From an uncultured Alistipes sp. (GTDB lineage: Bacteria; Bacteroidota; Bacteroidia; Bacteroidales; Rikenellaceae), in assembly GCA_900768045.1 (NCBI GenBank), contig CAAGBL010000101.1:45377-109376 (forward strand): 64,000 nucleotides of DNA, in the 5' to 3' direction. The number at the start of each line of letters is the position of its first letter. Positions within the stretch are counted from its first letter, which is position 1. The notes under the pieces are model-generated. The model saw only the letters and a list, made by a program, of their open reading frames with translations, was not told the DNA's origin and ran no database searches. Below, one piece after another: positions 24,184-33,670 of the stretch. Position numbers and translations under genes: made by a program.

Positions 24184-26736
24184 TTAACTACACTTCGAGT
24201 AGCCGCAGGCCATACATGTCAAGCAGCCATTCTGGTAGGCCATGTTCTCCTGGCCACACTGTGGGCAGCGACCCTTACCACGGGTACCGTCCTTGATATA
24301 CTGCTTCAAGGCACGCTCAACACCATTCTTCCAGGTGTTGATAGTCTCAGAGTCGAGATGCAAGCCGTCAACAAGCTGAACAACCTTGTCGATAGGCATG
24401 CCGTAGCGCAATACGCCAGAGATTAGCTTAGCATAGTTCCAGAACTCCTCGTCGAAGAGGCGTGAGATACCACCGATGGTGTTGATATATCCGTAGCGAT
24501 CCTGATACTGGAAGTCGTAGCGCTTAGAGCCGTCCTTCTCGTGTACCTTCAAAATCTGACCGCTCTTAATGGTCTTAGGGATATACATAGCATCCTCCTC
24601 AATCTTACCTGTGAAGATCTCGTAAGGACGGTCGTCCTGCTTACCTACAAAGGCAATCCAATCCTCAGAGCCGTTCTTGAAGCGTACGATGTCGGCAGGG
24701 ATAGACTCTGGACGGCGGATAGACTCGCTGTTCGAGCAGTTCTTCTTGGCATTGCCCTTATCCTTAACGTCGAGAAGCACGCCATCACGGCAGCCGTCAC
24801 GGTATACGGTGATACCCTTACAGCCTGACTCCCATGCTGTGCGGTAAACGTCGGCAACAAGCTCCTCTGTAACCTCGTTAGGAAGGTTTACAGTTACAGA
24901 GATTGAGTGGTCAACCCACTTCTGGATAGCGCCCTGCATCTTAACCTTAGCAACCCAGTCGATGTCGTTGGCTGTAGCCTTGTAGTAAGGCGATGCCTTG
25001 AGCCACTTGTCGAGCTCCTCCTCCGAGATTGATTGAATGTTTGTGGTGTCGTAGCCATTGATATTCAACCACTTGATAAACTGGTGGTGGAAGACGTAGT
25101 ACTCCACGAACTTCTCGCCAGTCTCGTCAACGAATGTTGCGGTCTGATCCTTATCAGATGGATTAATCTTGCGACGGCGCTTATATACTGGGCGGAACAC
25201 AGGCTCGATACCAGATGTTGTCTGCGACATGAGCGATGTTGTGCCCGTAGGTGCGATAGTAAGCATTGCGATATTACGGCGGCCATGCTCCTTCATCATC
25301 TCACGAAGCTCAGGTGCTGCCTCGCAGATACGCTCGATCATAGGGTTGCCCTGCTCCTTCTCGAAGTCGAAGACACCGAAGGCACCACGCTCCTTAGCCA
25401 TGATGGTTGATGCACGGTAAGCCTCAACAGCCAAGGTCTTGTGTACGTTAACGGCGAAGTCGATAGCCTCCTCCGAGCCGTAGCGTAGGCCCAAAGCGGC
25501 CAACATATCGCCCTCAGCAGTGATGCCGAGGCCTGTACGGCGGCCCTTGAGAGCCATATCCTTAATCTTCTTCCAGAGCTCAAGCTCCACACGACGTACG
25601 TCGTCGTCCTCAGGATCTGAAGCAATCTTGTTGATGATAAGCTCTACCTTCTCAAGCTCAAGGTCGATGATGTCGTCCATGAGGTGCATAGCCTTAGCTA
25701 CGTGCTCCTTGAAGAGCTCGAAGTTGAACTTAGCAGAAGGAGTAAATGGATTCTCAACATAGCTTAGGAGGTTGAGAGCCAAGAGGCGGCAGCTATCGTA
25801 AGGACACAATGGAATCTCGCCACAAGGGTTTGTCGATACGGTTCTGAAGCCCTGGTCAGCGTAGCAGTCGGGCACACTCTCACGAATGATAGTATCCCAG
25901 AACAATACGCCAGGCTCTGCCGACTTCCATGCGTTGTGGATAATCTTATCCCAAAGCTTCTTAGCATCGATGTCCTGCTTAAGGATTGGTTCATCGGAGC
26001 CTACAGGGAACTGCTGACGGTATGACTCACCCGCCAATGCAGCACGCATAAACTCGTCGTCGATCTTGATAGATACGTTAGCGCCAGTAACCTTACCAGT
26101 GTCGACCTTAGCGTCGATGAAGCGCTCAGCGTCTGGGTGCTTAATGAGCAACGAGAGCATCAATGCACCACGACGGCCATCCTGCGCTACCTCACGTGTA
26201 GAGTTTGAGTAGCGCTCCATGAATGGAACGATACCTGTAGAGGTGAGTGCTGAGTTGAGCACGGGGCTACCAGTAGGACGAATGTGCGAGAGATCGTGAC
26301 CAACACCACCACGGCGCTTCATAAGCTGTACCTGCTCCTCGTCCATACGGAAGATACCACCGTAAGAGTCGGCAGGGTTCTTATGGCCGATAACGAAGCA
26401 GTTAGAGAGCGATGCCACCTGAAGGTTGTTACCAATACCTGTCATTGGGCCACCCTGTGGAATGATGTAGCGGAAGTGGTCGAGAAGCTCGAAAATCTCG
26501 TCGTGGCTAAGACCGTTAGGATAGTTACTCTCGATGCGTGCGAGCTCCGCAGCAATACGGTTGTGCATATCCTTAGGTGAGGACTCGTATACGTTGCCAA
26601 ATGAGTCTTTGAGGGCATACTTGCTAACCCACACCTGAGCGGCGAGGTCGTCACCTGCGAAATACTCCTTTGAAGCAGCAACAGCATCTTCGTACTTTAC
26701 CACCTTAAGTTGTTCATTTTTAGGTTTTTGAGTCAT
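24184..26736 (-). CDS. nrdJ: Adenosylcobalamin-dependent (class II) ribonucleoside-diphosphate reductase
   Basis: 850 aa. It reduces ribonucleotides to deoxyribonucleotides using a B12-derived thiyl radical, and works with or without oxygen. Motifs: SNCFVIGHKNPADSYGG, RRGGVGHDLSHIRPTGSPV, STNPCGEIPLCPYDSC (active-site Cys near residue 303), TIAPTGTTSLMSQTTSGIEP and ITVYRDGC. The C-terminal ~25 residues hold two CxxC-type pairs (CPQCGQ and CLTCMACGYSKC), a zinc-ribbon tail implicated in re-reduction. No separate small subunit is nearby, as expected for class II. I see no cobalamin riboswitch upstream. Confidence 0.93.
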   Translation of the reverse strand: MTQKPKNEQLKVVKYEDAVAASKEYFAGDDLAAQVWVSKYALKDSFGNVYESSPKDMHNRIAAELARIESNYPNGLSHDEIFELLDHFRYIIPQGGPMTGIGNNLQVASLSNCFVIGHKNPADSYGGIFRMDEEQVQLMKRRGGVGHDLSHIRPTGSPVLNSALTSTGIVPFMERYSNSTREVAQDGRRGALMLSLLIKHPDAERFIDAKVDTGKVTGANVSIKIDDEFMRAALAGESYRQQFPVGSDEPILKQDIDAKKLWDKIIHNAWKSAEPGVLFWDTIIRESVPDCYADQGFRTVSTNPCGEIPLCPYDSCRLLALNLLSYVENPFTPSAKFNFELFKEHVAKAMHLMDDIIDLELEKVELIINKIASDPEDDDVRRVELELWKKIKDMALKGRRTGLGITAEGDMLAALGLRYGSEEAIDFAVNVHKTLAVEAYRASTIMAKERGAFGVFDFEKEQGNPMIERICEAAPELREMMKEHGRRNIAMLTIAPTGTTSLMSQTTSGIEPVFRPVYKRRRKINPSDKDQTATFVDETGEKFVEYYVFHHQFIKWLNINGYDTTNIQSISEEELDKWLKASPYYKATANDIDWVAKVKMQGAIQKWVDHSISVTVNLPNEVTEELVADVYRTAWESGCKGITVYRDGCRDGVLLDVKDKGNAKKNCSNSESIRRPESIPADIVRFKNGSEDWIAFVGKQDDRPYEIFTGKIEEDAMYIPKTIKSGQILKVHEKDGSKRYDFQYQDRYGYINTIGGISRLFDEEFWNYAKLISGVLRYGMPIDKVVQLVDGLHLDSETINTWKNGVERALKQYIKDGTRGKGRCPQCGQENMAYQNGCLTCMACGYSKCS

Positions 26737-26900
26737 GGTTGTATTGTTTTTATTATTGTTTTCGAGCTATGCTTACCCTCGCTATCGTACCCCGAATTAC
26801 GCTTTGGGGGATAAATCAGGCATACAAAATTCGTGATTTTTCGTGGGAAAAGCCCCCTATTTCATACTATTTTTTCGACACTTTATCCACAAAAAATAAA

Positions 26901-26932
26901 AAGATGCGCCACAGCTATCTGTAACGCATCTT
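26901..26932 (-). terminator. Terminator of the PAP2 gene
   Basis: An outer 8-bp stem (26901-26908 with 26925-26932) has an inner ACAG/CTGT stem, followed on the minus strand by a T-rich run. It lies 4 nt past the PAP2 stop. The rest of the gap 26737-26900 holds no recognisable feature except a DnaA-box-like TTATCCACA at 26883-26891. Confidence 0.7.
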
Positions 26933-26935
26933 ATC

Positions 26936-27526
26936 TCAGTTTGCTTTGCGACATGCTATGCTATGACATGCCTTGAAGAGCCAAAAGCCTATCGTTGCCG
27001 AGACTATTCCGAGAAGAGCTCCGAGGAGCAGGTCTTGCGGGAAGTGGCAGGCGAGATATATGCGTGAGTAGCAGATAAGAACCGCAACTATGGTCATCAT
27101 CGCAGTAAACCATCGTCGTCGAATAATGAGTGACGAGAGCAGGGCTATTGCCGTGATTGTGGCGGCATGTCCCGAGACAGAGCCGTTGAGTCCTGCGTTG
27201 CCATATCCGTTGCTAAAGGCCTCGAGACCCTCGGTGTGCATGGGGCGCAGACGTGCGGGGAAGTCGGGCCATAGATCCTTGAGGATGCCCTGGTGCTTGA
27301 ATACTCCCGAGATGATGTCGGCAAAGCCTATGGCAAAGCCCATGGCCACAAGCAGGGCGATAACACCTTGCCACTTGTATCGTCGCCATACCATATATAT
27401 AATAAGTAGGTATAGCGGAATCCAAAACTTGATGCCCGAGATAAGAATCATCGCCTTGTCGAGTGTCGCCGAGCCGTCGAAGTTGAGCAACGCAAAGAGT
27501 GGCCAGTCCCAAGTAATGTTATTCAT
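26936..27526 (-). CDS. PAP2-family membrane phosphatase
   Basis: 196 aa with about five to six transmembrane helices. The PAP2 (type 2 phosphatidic acid phosphatase) motifs are visible: ARLRPMHTEG in the first conserved region, GSVSGHAATI (SGH motif) and SRIYLACHFPQDLLLGALLG (third motif with catalytic His and Asp). Candidate substrates are undecaprenyl pyrophosphate or phosphatidylglycerol phosphate; the sequence does not decide. It is the last gene in a four-gene operon with MBOAT, SGNH and exchanger genes, and is followed by a terminator. Confidence 0.87.
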   Translation of the reverse strand: MNNITWDWPLFALLNFDGSATLDKAMILISGIKFWIPLYLLIIYMVWRRYKWQGVIALLVAMGFAIGFADIISGVFKHQGILKDLWPDFPARLRPMHTEGLEAFSNGYGNAGLNGSVSGHAATITAIALLSSLIIRRRWFTAMMTIVAVLICYSRIYLACHFPQDLLLGALLGIVSATIGFWLFKACHSIACRKAN

Positions 27527-27538
27527 AGACTTTACTCT

Positions 27539-29062
27539 TTAGAATGCTGCATATACTGGTAGTCCGCCGTCGCCAGCAAGCATCATCTGTGCCTGCATCA
27601 CAATCCATATTGTTGCAACGAGGATGAGAAACTGACCAACAAAGCCTGAGCGGGTAACCCAGCCGATGACCATGCCATTACACCTCTTAGGCAAGAAGTG
27701 CATGACGTAGCCGATAAGAACAAGCACAAGGGCAAAGCCAGCCTTGTGTGCCAATATCATAAAGTCGCCAGCAGCGAAGTTGGTAAATATCTTAGTGTAG
27801 ATGTCTGCGACGCCCTCCCATGTGTCCATGCAAATCATTGGCCATGTGATGGTTATAAAGCTGAAGCATAGCACCGAGGCTCCTATGCGCCTACCCGCTG
27901 TCATATCCTTGCCCAAGGCCTTTGAGCCTGGCACCTTCTCGAGCCATAGCTTATGCAAGGCAAGGCCTATGCCCTGCAACAAGCCCCACACGACGTATGG
28001 AAGGTTTACCTTGTGCCACATGGCGCATACAAACATCGTGATAGTGAGGTTCATATATGTACGGAAGCGGCCCTTGCGGTTGCCACCAAGCGAGATGTAG
28101 AGGTAGTCACGCAGCCATGTTGATAGCGAGATGTGCCATCTGCGCCAGAACTCGGTGATTGTGGCCGACTTAAACGGTGCGTCGAAGTTGTCGGGGAGCT
28201 TATAGCCGAGTGCCAAGGCTACGCCGATAGCTATGTCGGAGTATCCCGAGAAGTCGCAGTAGAGGCGTATGCCGAAGCTAAGCAGTGCTATGAGCATAAC
28301 CACGCCACTATCGCCAAAGTCGCCCGATACGGCAGGGATAAGTAGCAGAGTGTCAATAGCCTTAGAGATTACTGCGTACTTAATAAGGCCGCTTGCTATG
28401 AGCGAAACTGAGCGTCCGAGGTCGTCACGTGTAACAACCACGCTCTCGCTCTCAATTTGAGGTATAAACTCCTTGTTGCGCACCAACGGGCCAAGGAACA
28501 CCTTGGGGAAGAAGCTGAGCAAGAAGAGGTAGTCGACGTATCGCTTCACGTGGTTGATAGTGCCTCGTGATAGGTCGATAATGTAGGATATCGACTGGAA
28601 CACGAAGAACGAGACACCTGCAGGCACCAATATCTCGCCAAGGTCGATGGTGCCATTGCCGAAGAGGTTGTTTATAGCCTCCTCCATGAGTCCGCCCACC
28701 TTGAAGTATGCGAGGATTAGCACGTTTAGAATCATGCTTAGTGTCACCCAGCCACGTGTGCTACAGCTCTCGCTGCGGCGCTTAGCGATGCGCTGACCTA
28801 TGAGGTAGTCGCTCGTAGCCACAAACAGAAGTAGCAGGACGAAGAGTCCCGAAATCTTGTAGTAGAAGTATAGCGAGATAATGCTCACGTAGATAGTGCG
28901 TGCCATGCGGCGGTTGCGCACAGCCATATATCCGATGCCAAAGAGCAAGAAGGCGAAGAGGAAGAAGCCACTTGCAAGAGTCATGGGCGACGCCGAGTCG
29001 TAGTTAAGCAGGGCGAGTAATCGCTGCCACACCTCGCCGTCAAACTTAAAAAAGTCCATCAT
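27539..29062 (-). CDS. MBOAT-family membrane O-acyltransferase (DltB/AlgI-like)
   Basis: 507 aa with about 11-12 transmembrane helices. The family core is clear: FFVFQSISYIIDL, FFPKVFLGPLVR, LYCDFSGYSDIAIGVALALGYKLPDNFDAPFKS (in pieces), EFWRRWHISLSTWLRDYLYI and the catalytic-His region CAMWHKVNLPYVVWG. Such proteins move acyl groups, usually acetyl, across the membrane to a partner SGNH transferase that modifies a surface polymer. The partner candidate starts immediately upstream (29083). The acceptor polymer is unknown. Confidence 0.9.
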   Translation of the reverse strand: MMDFFKFDGEVWQRLLALLNYDSASPMTLASGFFLFAFLLFGIGYMAVRNRRMARTIYVSIISLYFYYKISGLFVLLLLFVATSDYLIGQRIAKRRSESCSTRGWVTLSMILNVLILAYFKVGGLMEEAINNLFGNGTIDLGEILVPAGVSFFVFQSISYIIDLSRGTINHVKRYVDYLFLLSFFPKVFLGPLVRNKEFIPQIESESVVVTRDDLGRSVSLIASGLIKYAVISKAIDTLLLIPAVSGDFGDSGVVMLIALLSFGIRLYCDFSGYSDIAIGVALALGYKLPDNFDAPFKSATITEFWRRWHISLSTWLRDYLYISLGGNRKGRFRTYMNLTITMFVCAMWHKVNLPYVVWGLLQGIGLALHKLWLEKVPGSKALGKDMTAGRRIGASVLCFSFITITWPMICMDTWEGVADIYTKIFTNFAAGDFMILAHKAGFALVLVLIGYVMHFLPKRCNGMVIGWVTRSGFVGQFLILVATIWIVMQAQMMLAGDGGLPVYAAF

Positions 29063-29082
29063 AAGTGCCTCAGTGTTAACAG

Positions 29083-30660
29083 TTACTCGATATCAAAGAT
29101 AAGGGGCATAGGCTCCTCTTTGCGCTTCTGCTCGTAGCGCTCGTATAGTCCCTCGGGCGATAGGCCGAGAGGGTAGACCATATCTGCAATCTTGCCTTCA
29201 CGCTCAACGAGGAGGTCGTAGGCACGCTGAATGATAGCGTCGCCCAGAGGCTTAGCCACACGTGCACCACCCTTGAAGTTGATGTGTATGTAGTCGCCCG
29301 CAGCCCAGCCATTCTCAACAAAGCCCTTGATGCCGCCATACGACATGATAACCTTACCCATCTCCCAGAAGGCTACGCCCTCGAGTTGTGAGGCACGGCG
29401 CTGGAAAGGTGTCATAATCTCTACCGAGTTCATCGACTTCCAGCCACCCTCGCCCTTTACGCAGCGGTCCGAGACGCCGAGTATGAGGATTGCAGCATTG
29501 GGGAAGCAGCGCTTGACGTATGCAATCATGTCGCAGAGCTTGCCCTGATACTTTGTGAAGTCACGCTGACCTGGTTGCATGGCATTAAGGCCATACTCCA
29601 TGATTATAAGGTCGTAGTCCCAGAGCTTGTCCACCTGGCGGTTTACGGCAGCTCCTGAGCCGAAGATGGTGTATCCGCTATTACCACGAATCGACATGTT
29701 ATCGACGATAACACCCTGGCCACCCTCCAATGAGGCGCCATGACACAATACGTTGCCACTTAGGATATTCATCTTGAGACTCTTGACGGGTGCTTCAACA
29801 TATAGCTCACGAACATATTCGGCACCTGGCACGTTGAACTTGTGCTTGAGAGTGTCGTTTACCACAATCTCGATGTCGCTCTCCTCACGGCTTGTGATGA
29901 GCACACGGGCACGAGTACAAGAGTCGAGAGTAGGGAATAAATCTGTCGACTGCCAGTGTGCTGTGGAGCCTCGGTGGCCCGCAGCGAGGTAGCCCGACAT
30001 GAAGAACTTATCACGATACGACGCAGGAATAGCACCAGTATTCATCAGACTATATGCTGTCCAGCCCGATACCGAGCGGCGCACGCTCTTACGCAATATC
30101 TCGAAGGGTATGGCGCAAGGCACGAAGCCCACACCACGACCACCAAACGTGCGCTGAAGCTGGTCACGTAGGTCCTGCGAGATGATGTCGCCCTCGATGT
30201 ATGAGTCGCCAAGGAAGGCAATGCGCACATCCTTGCCATCTATGAGCTTCTCCACAAAGCGGTCGAAGCGTGTTATCTCGGCTGTGTCGTAGTCCTCGAT
30301 AGGTACTGCCTTGCTCGAGCGCTGAGGCTTAATCATGTCGCTATGTAGCATCTCACGCTGTGGTATGCTCTGCTTTAGGGCAATCCACTCTAAGCGTGCA
30401 GGGGTGCTCTTGTCGAGCGAGTCTTTAGTCTCGTTTACCGTTGCTAACTGGCTCTCGAGGTGTTCGAAGTCGGCAACGTAGTCGACAGGCACTGCCGCAG
30501 CCTCCGTGTCGTTGGCTGGGCGTAGGTCCGAGAGAATATCCACCTTCTCGGTTTCGAGGCCAAAGACGTTGGCCGAAGGAATGAGGCTGAGTGCTGCAAC
30601 GCCAATAATCACGGCAAGGAGCAGGCACCAGCCACGTAGGGAGTAGTCCTTATTATTCAT
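29083..30660 (-). CDS. Membrane-anchored SGNH/GDSL hydrolase, probable O-acyltransferase partner
   Basis: 525 aa. One N-terminal transmembrane helix (residues ~8-27) suggests a periplasmic domain, and a ~110-residue linker follows. The SGNH core starts with block I AFLGDSYIEGDII, then a long insert, then block III-like IMEYGLNAMQPG and the terminal DYIHINFKGGARV, carrying the catalytic Asp and His of block V. Arrangement and pairing with the MBOAT gene (20-nt gap) match AlgI/AlgX-like or PatA/PatB-like O-acetylation systems. Whether it esterifies or de-esterifies cannot be told from sequence. Confidence 0.8.
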   Translation of the reverse strand: MNNKDYSLRGWCLLLAVIIGVAALSLIPSANVFGLETEKVDILSDLRPANDTEAAAVPVDYVADFEHLESQLATVNETKDSLDKSTPARLEWIALKQSIPQREMLHSDMIKPQRSSKAVPIEDYDTAEITRFDRFVEKLIDGKDVRIAFLGDSYIEGDIISQDLRDQLQRTFGGRGVGFVPCAIPFEILRKSVRRSVSGWTAYSLMNTGAIPASYRDKFFMSGYLAAGHRGSTAHWQSTDLFPTLDSCTRARVLITSREESDIEIVVNDTLKHKFNVPGAEYVRELYVEAPVKSLKMNILSGNVLCHGASLEGGQGVIVDNMSIRGNSGYTIFGSGAAVNRQVDKLWDYDLIIMEYGLNAMQPGQRDFTKYQGKLCDMIAYVKRCFPNAAILILGVSDRCVKGEGGWKSMNSVEIMTPFQRRASQLEGVAFWEMGKVIMSYGGIKGFVENGWAAGDYIHINFKGGARVAKPLGDAIIQRAYDLLVEREGKIADMVYPLGLSPEGLYERYEQKRKEEPMPLIFDIE

Positions 30661-30677
30661 TATTTATGCGGTTTCTG

Positions 30678-31616
30678 TTATATCAATGTGTAGACGTATG
30701 CTATGTAGCATGCGATAAATAGTAGGCCCTCAAAGCGTGTTAGCTTGTCACGTCCGATTACAAGTGCCGAGAGCATGAGCACAAAGGTTGCTCCGACGCA
30801 AACATATACGTCGCTCATGGCCACGCCACCCATCGTCAGAGGTGTTACCGTCGAGCATGTGCCGAGGATAAGGAGGATGTTGGCGATGTTCGAGCCGAGG
30901 ACGTTACCCAAGGCCAACGACGCCTTGCCTTTGAATATAGATACGAGGCTCGAGGCAAGCTCGGGCATCGACGTACCTCCCGCAACAAGCGTTATGGCGA
31001 TAGTAGCCTCCGATACGCCCCACTCACGAGCTATGGCCGAGGCGCTATTTACGAACATCTCGCCGCCATAGATTAGGCCCGCAAGACCGCCGATAATCCA
31101 GATAGGTATGCGCCATAGGGGCATGGGCTTGCTCTGGCTTTGCTCTTCGCTTGAGGGCTGAGTAGCCAACGCCTTTTTATCGGCACGTATGGTGAGAATA
31201 ATCATTGCAATATAGCCGCAAAGAAGAAGGATACCCTCGATGCGTGTGATGTCCTGGTTAAGGAGTGTCACGCCCAGGAGTGCTACCGTTGCGGCGATAC
31301 AGATAGGAATATCTCGGCGAATGTTGCTTTTTGTGAAGATGATTGGCGAGGCCAAGGCGCACACACCCAAGATAAATAGTATGTTGAAGATGTTTGAGCC
31401 GATGACATTACCGATGGCCATATCGCCCTTGCCCGCAAGTGCCGACATGAAGCTAACAGTAAGCTCAGGCATAGATGTTCCCACGGCAACGATGGTAAGA
31501 CCCACAATGAACTCTGGAACCTTGAACTTTTGTGCCACAGCAACCGAGCCATCGGTGAGTAGCATAGCACCCACGATGATAAGCACAAACGATATTATTA
31601 GCAGTCCGTAAATCAT
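30678..31616 (-). CDS. CaxA/YrbG-type sodium/calcium exchanger
   Basis: 312 aa with ten hydrophobic helices in two inverted halves. Each half carries an alpha-repeat: AVGTSMPELTVSF with GNVIGSNIFNILFILG in the first, and AGGTSMPELASSL with GNVLGSNIANILLILG in the second. These are the ion-coordinating motifs of the Ca2+:cation antiporter family. A charged cytoplasmic loop (RADKKALATQPSSEEQ) joins the halves. It is first in an operon with the SGNH, MBOAT and PAP2 genes, read from the promoter at 31647-31654. Confidence 0.88.
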   Translation of the reverse strand: MIYGLLIISFVLIIVGAMLLTDGSVAVAQKFKVPEFIVGLTIVAVGTSMPELTVSFMSALAGKGDMAIGNVIGSNIFNILFILGVCALASPIIFTKSNIRRDIPICIAATVALLGVTLLNQDITRIEGILLLCGYIAMIILTIRADKKALATQPSSEEQSQSKPMPLWRIPIWIIGGLAGLIYGGEMFVNSASAIAREWGVSEATIAITLVAGGTSMPELASSLVSIFKGKASLALGNVLGSNIANILLILGTCSTVTPLTMGGVAMSDVYVCVGATFVLMLSALVIGRDKLTRFEGLLFIACYIAYVYTLI

Positions 31617-31646
31617 AGTTTTTTATTATAAATAAAAACAATGGCG

Positions 31647-31654
31647 CAAAGATA
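31647..31654 (-). promoter_or_regulatory. -7 promoter element of the exchanger-SGNH-MBOAT-PAP2 operon
   Basis: The minus strand reads TATCTTTG, 30 nt upstream of the exchanger start. The 97-bp direct repeat begins inside this box and covers the sequence upstream of it. Confidence 0.7.
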
Positions 31655-31748
31655 GTAAAATTTTAGTTATTATATCATTCTTTGCAACTGAATAATTCTC
31701 TCTATTATTGCACCACATCTTGTGTATCTCTCATAAAGTTAAATTTTT
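31652..31748. repeat. 97-bp direct repeat, copy 1
   Basis: Identical to 33668-33764 at 96 of 97 positions (offset 2016 bp). It spans the region upstream of the exchanger promoter box, up to a poly-T run. The two copies bracket the BACON lipoprotein gene. Confidence 0.9.
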
Positions 31749-31783
31749 AACCGACAGCGAAAGCCCTTTTGGTTGAAATATAC

Positions 31784-31819
31784 AATAAGGGATTTTGGCC
31801 ACTCCCAAAACCCCTTATT
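31784..31819 (-). terminator. Hairpin terminator of the BACON lipoprotein gene
   Basis: A stem of about 15 bp with one G/A mismatch (AATAAGGG..TTTTGG with CCAAAACCCCTTATT), 23 nt past the stop codon. The minus-strand T-tract after it is short. Confidence 0.65.
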
Positions 31820-31842
31820 GCATTTATGGATAAAGAAATGTC

Positions 31843-33624
31843 TTACTCCTGATTTGGAACCCAAAGATACATACTTATAAAACCATAGTTGTACTGAATG
31901 TAATTCAACTCCGATTCATAGGCGCCACTTGGTGCGAGAGTGGCATACATATCAAATTGGATAGAGTACCCTTGTGTTACACCTTTAATACCATTTTCGT
32001 CTGTACCCTCCGATGCACCCATCATTTCTCGTCCTGTCTCGACGAGTTTGAAATATGGCACCCACTCCTCATTTGGGAAGGCTGTTGCAACATGCTCTCC
32101 AGTCTTCTCATCATACAGCGTGAATTGTGGATTTGTCCATAATTCAAGCCTGCAACTATTGCTACGAGCAGAGAATGTTGTGAAGTTGTGATATACATAA
32201 TAACAATCTTGCCCATATTCATCTTTGTATGGCACGAGGTAGGAACCACTATAACGAGCATTAGTGTAGTCATTTTCGCTCTTCATGTCAAAATTGCCAT
32301 ATTCATAATCAGGTCCTATGAGTAGGGAAGAGTCTCCTGTGTCAAGATGATATTGTTGGGTATATGTATGGTCAAAATAGTTATCCTTTCCCATATATGT
32401 TCTTACTACACAATGGCGATTGTAGCCAAGTGTTTCAGTAGTGAGTTCATTGTAGTAGTTTACAATCTCCTGCTTTGTAACATAAGGAGCCCACGCATAG
32501 CCGACAAATGTCTCATCGGCGTAGCCAAAACTCATTGTCTCGTCGTCGAAAGATACCGATTCAATTCGTCCTTGCTCATCAAAGGAGTAAGATAACTCGA
32601 CAGTCATTCCCTCTACAGAGAGCGATTTTGGCAACTTCTTGGTATGCAAACCGCCATTCTTGTTCAATGTAGCAAGTGGTACCAGACTCTCTTCGCACTC
32701 ATAGCTGTTTATAAGCAACCATAACCAATCTACGCCACCGCAGATGTTATCCGTGTCGGTGTAGTTGATCTTGATGGTTGCTCCAATTTCATCGGTATAG
32801 ATGCCGGTAAGATTGCCATCCTCCCACGTAAAGAGCGCTGCAGCCTTTGATTGCTCGTTGGTATATTTATCGACACGACCATCTTTTCCATATGAGACAT
32901 AGAATATCTCTCCGTCGTAGTTATAAGAGGCAAGTGTACCATCGCTATTTAGGATGGCTGTACCATCAGTATACTCCTCCTTATAGCGGAAACTGTGAGG
33001 TTGCGGATAGTTTTGTGTGTCGAGGTGGTAACACATCTCCGGAATAGTTACATTACGACCATCATACTTGATGGTTTGGGTTATCTCTTTGTATATTTTG
33101 CTATTTTCAATATGCTCATATTTGATAGATGCAATCGTGCCATTACTGTTGTAGGTGAAGAATGCTCGTTCGTCATCGAAGAAGATGGCCGCAATTCGGT
33201 TCTTATCTTCAACAGTTGGTGTCGGAGGAGTTACTTGCTCGGTGCCATTTTGAGTAATCTTAATCTTCAAAGTTGAGCTACCGCACACAATAACGATCTC
33301 GGCACTACGACTTTCGTTTGTGTCGTTCGCCTCGAGCGTAATCGAGAGCGTGTAAGTTCCCGCCTCACCATGGTCAGGCGAAATTGTAAGCCAAGATGCC
33401 TCCGAACGAACCTCTTGTACTGTTGCGCTCCAAGCCTCCTTCGCAGTGAAGGTTATACCCGATGCGGTCAGAGCATCGCTACTAACGGTCTGATTGAGTA
33501 GCTCGGTTGCGTTCTCATCGAGAGTAATATCACCCAAATTGGTATTTCCACCCTCTCCCAAACCTCCCTCGCAGGAGATAAACAACATCGCTACGAGCGA
33601 TAGAATTAGATAAAACCTCTTCAT
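31843..33624 (-). CDS. BACON-domain lipoprotein of unknown function
   Basis: 593 aa. The lipoprotein signal ends at Cys18 (FISC), followed by a Gly/Glu-rich tether. Residues ~50-130 match a BACON domain (SWLTISPDHGEAGTYTLSITLEAN split over two strands, ending LKIKITQNG), a carbohydrate- or mucin-binding type of Ig fold. The remaining ~450 residues contain short beta repeats such as IAAIFFDDERAFFTYNSNGTI and ISYGKDGRV-like segments reminiscent of YD/RHS-type hairpins, without a catalytic motif. It is likely exposed at the cell surface. It is alone between two copies of a 97-bp direct repeat and has its own promoter and terminator, so it looks like a removable unit. Confidence 0.75.
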   Translation of the reverse strand: MKRFYLILSLVAMLFISCEGGLGEGGNTNLGDITLDENATELLNQTVSSDALTASGITFTAKEAWSATVQEVRSEASWLTISPDHGEAGTYTLSITLEANDTNESRSAEIVIVCGSSTLKIKITQNGTEQVTPPTPTVEDKNRIAAIFFDDERAFFTYNSNGTIASIKYEHIENSKIYKEITQTIKYDGRNVTIPEMCYHLDTQNYPQPHSFRYKEEYTDGTAILNSDGTLASYNYDGEIFYVSYGKDGRVDKYTNEQSKAAALFTWEDGNLTGIYTDEIGATIKINYTDTDNICGGVDWLWLLINSYECEESLVPLATLNKNGGLHTKKLPKSLSVEGMTVELSYSFDEQGRIESVSFDDETMSFGYADETFVGYAWAPYVTKQEIVNYYNELTTETLGYNRHCVVRTYMGKDNYFDHTYTQQYHLDTGDSSLLIGPDYEYGNFDMKSENDYTNARYSGSYLVPYKDEYGQDCYYVYHNFTTFSARSNSCRLELWTNPQFTLYDEKTGEHVATAFPNEEWVPYFKLVETGREMMGASEGTDENGIKGVTQGYSIQFDMYATLAPSGAYESELNYIQYNYGFISMYLWVPNQE

Positions 33625-33662
33625 AATTAGAATTTTTTTATGGTGCTAGAATTATTTATTCA

Positions 33663-33670
33663 CAAATATA
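33663..33670 (-). promoter_or_regulatory. -7 promoter element of the BACON lipoprotein gene
   Basis: The minus strand reads TATATTTG, 38 nt upstream of the start codon. As with the exchanger promoter, the direct repeat starts within the box, so the two genes share 94 bp of identical upstream sequence. Confidence 0.65.

Noticed and set aside
26883..26891. DnaA box (TTATCCACA) upstream of nrdJ
   Set aside because: Only one box, with no cluster, no AT-rich unwinding element and no dnaA or dnaN nearby; not evidence for an origin.
26739..26924. 61-aa ORF on the plus strand
   Set aside because: It spans the terminator of the convergent gene, shows no family features or promoter, and looks like chance.
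26737..26935. Cobalamin riboswitch for the B12-dependent reductase
   Set aside because: No B12-box-like conserved core or suitable stems were recognised in this 200-bp gap.
31709..31725. TGCACCACATCTT shared between the 97-bp repeat and hairpin copy A
   Set aside because: Thirteen matching bases without the surrounding structure; probably coincidence.
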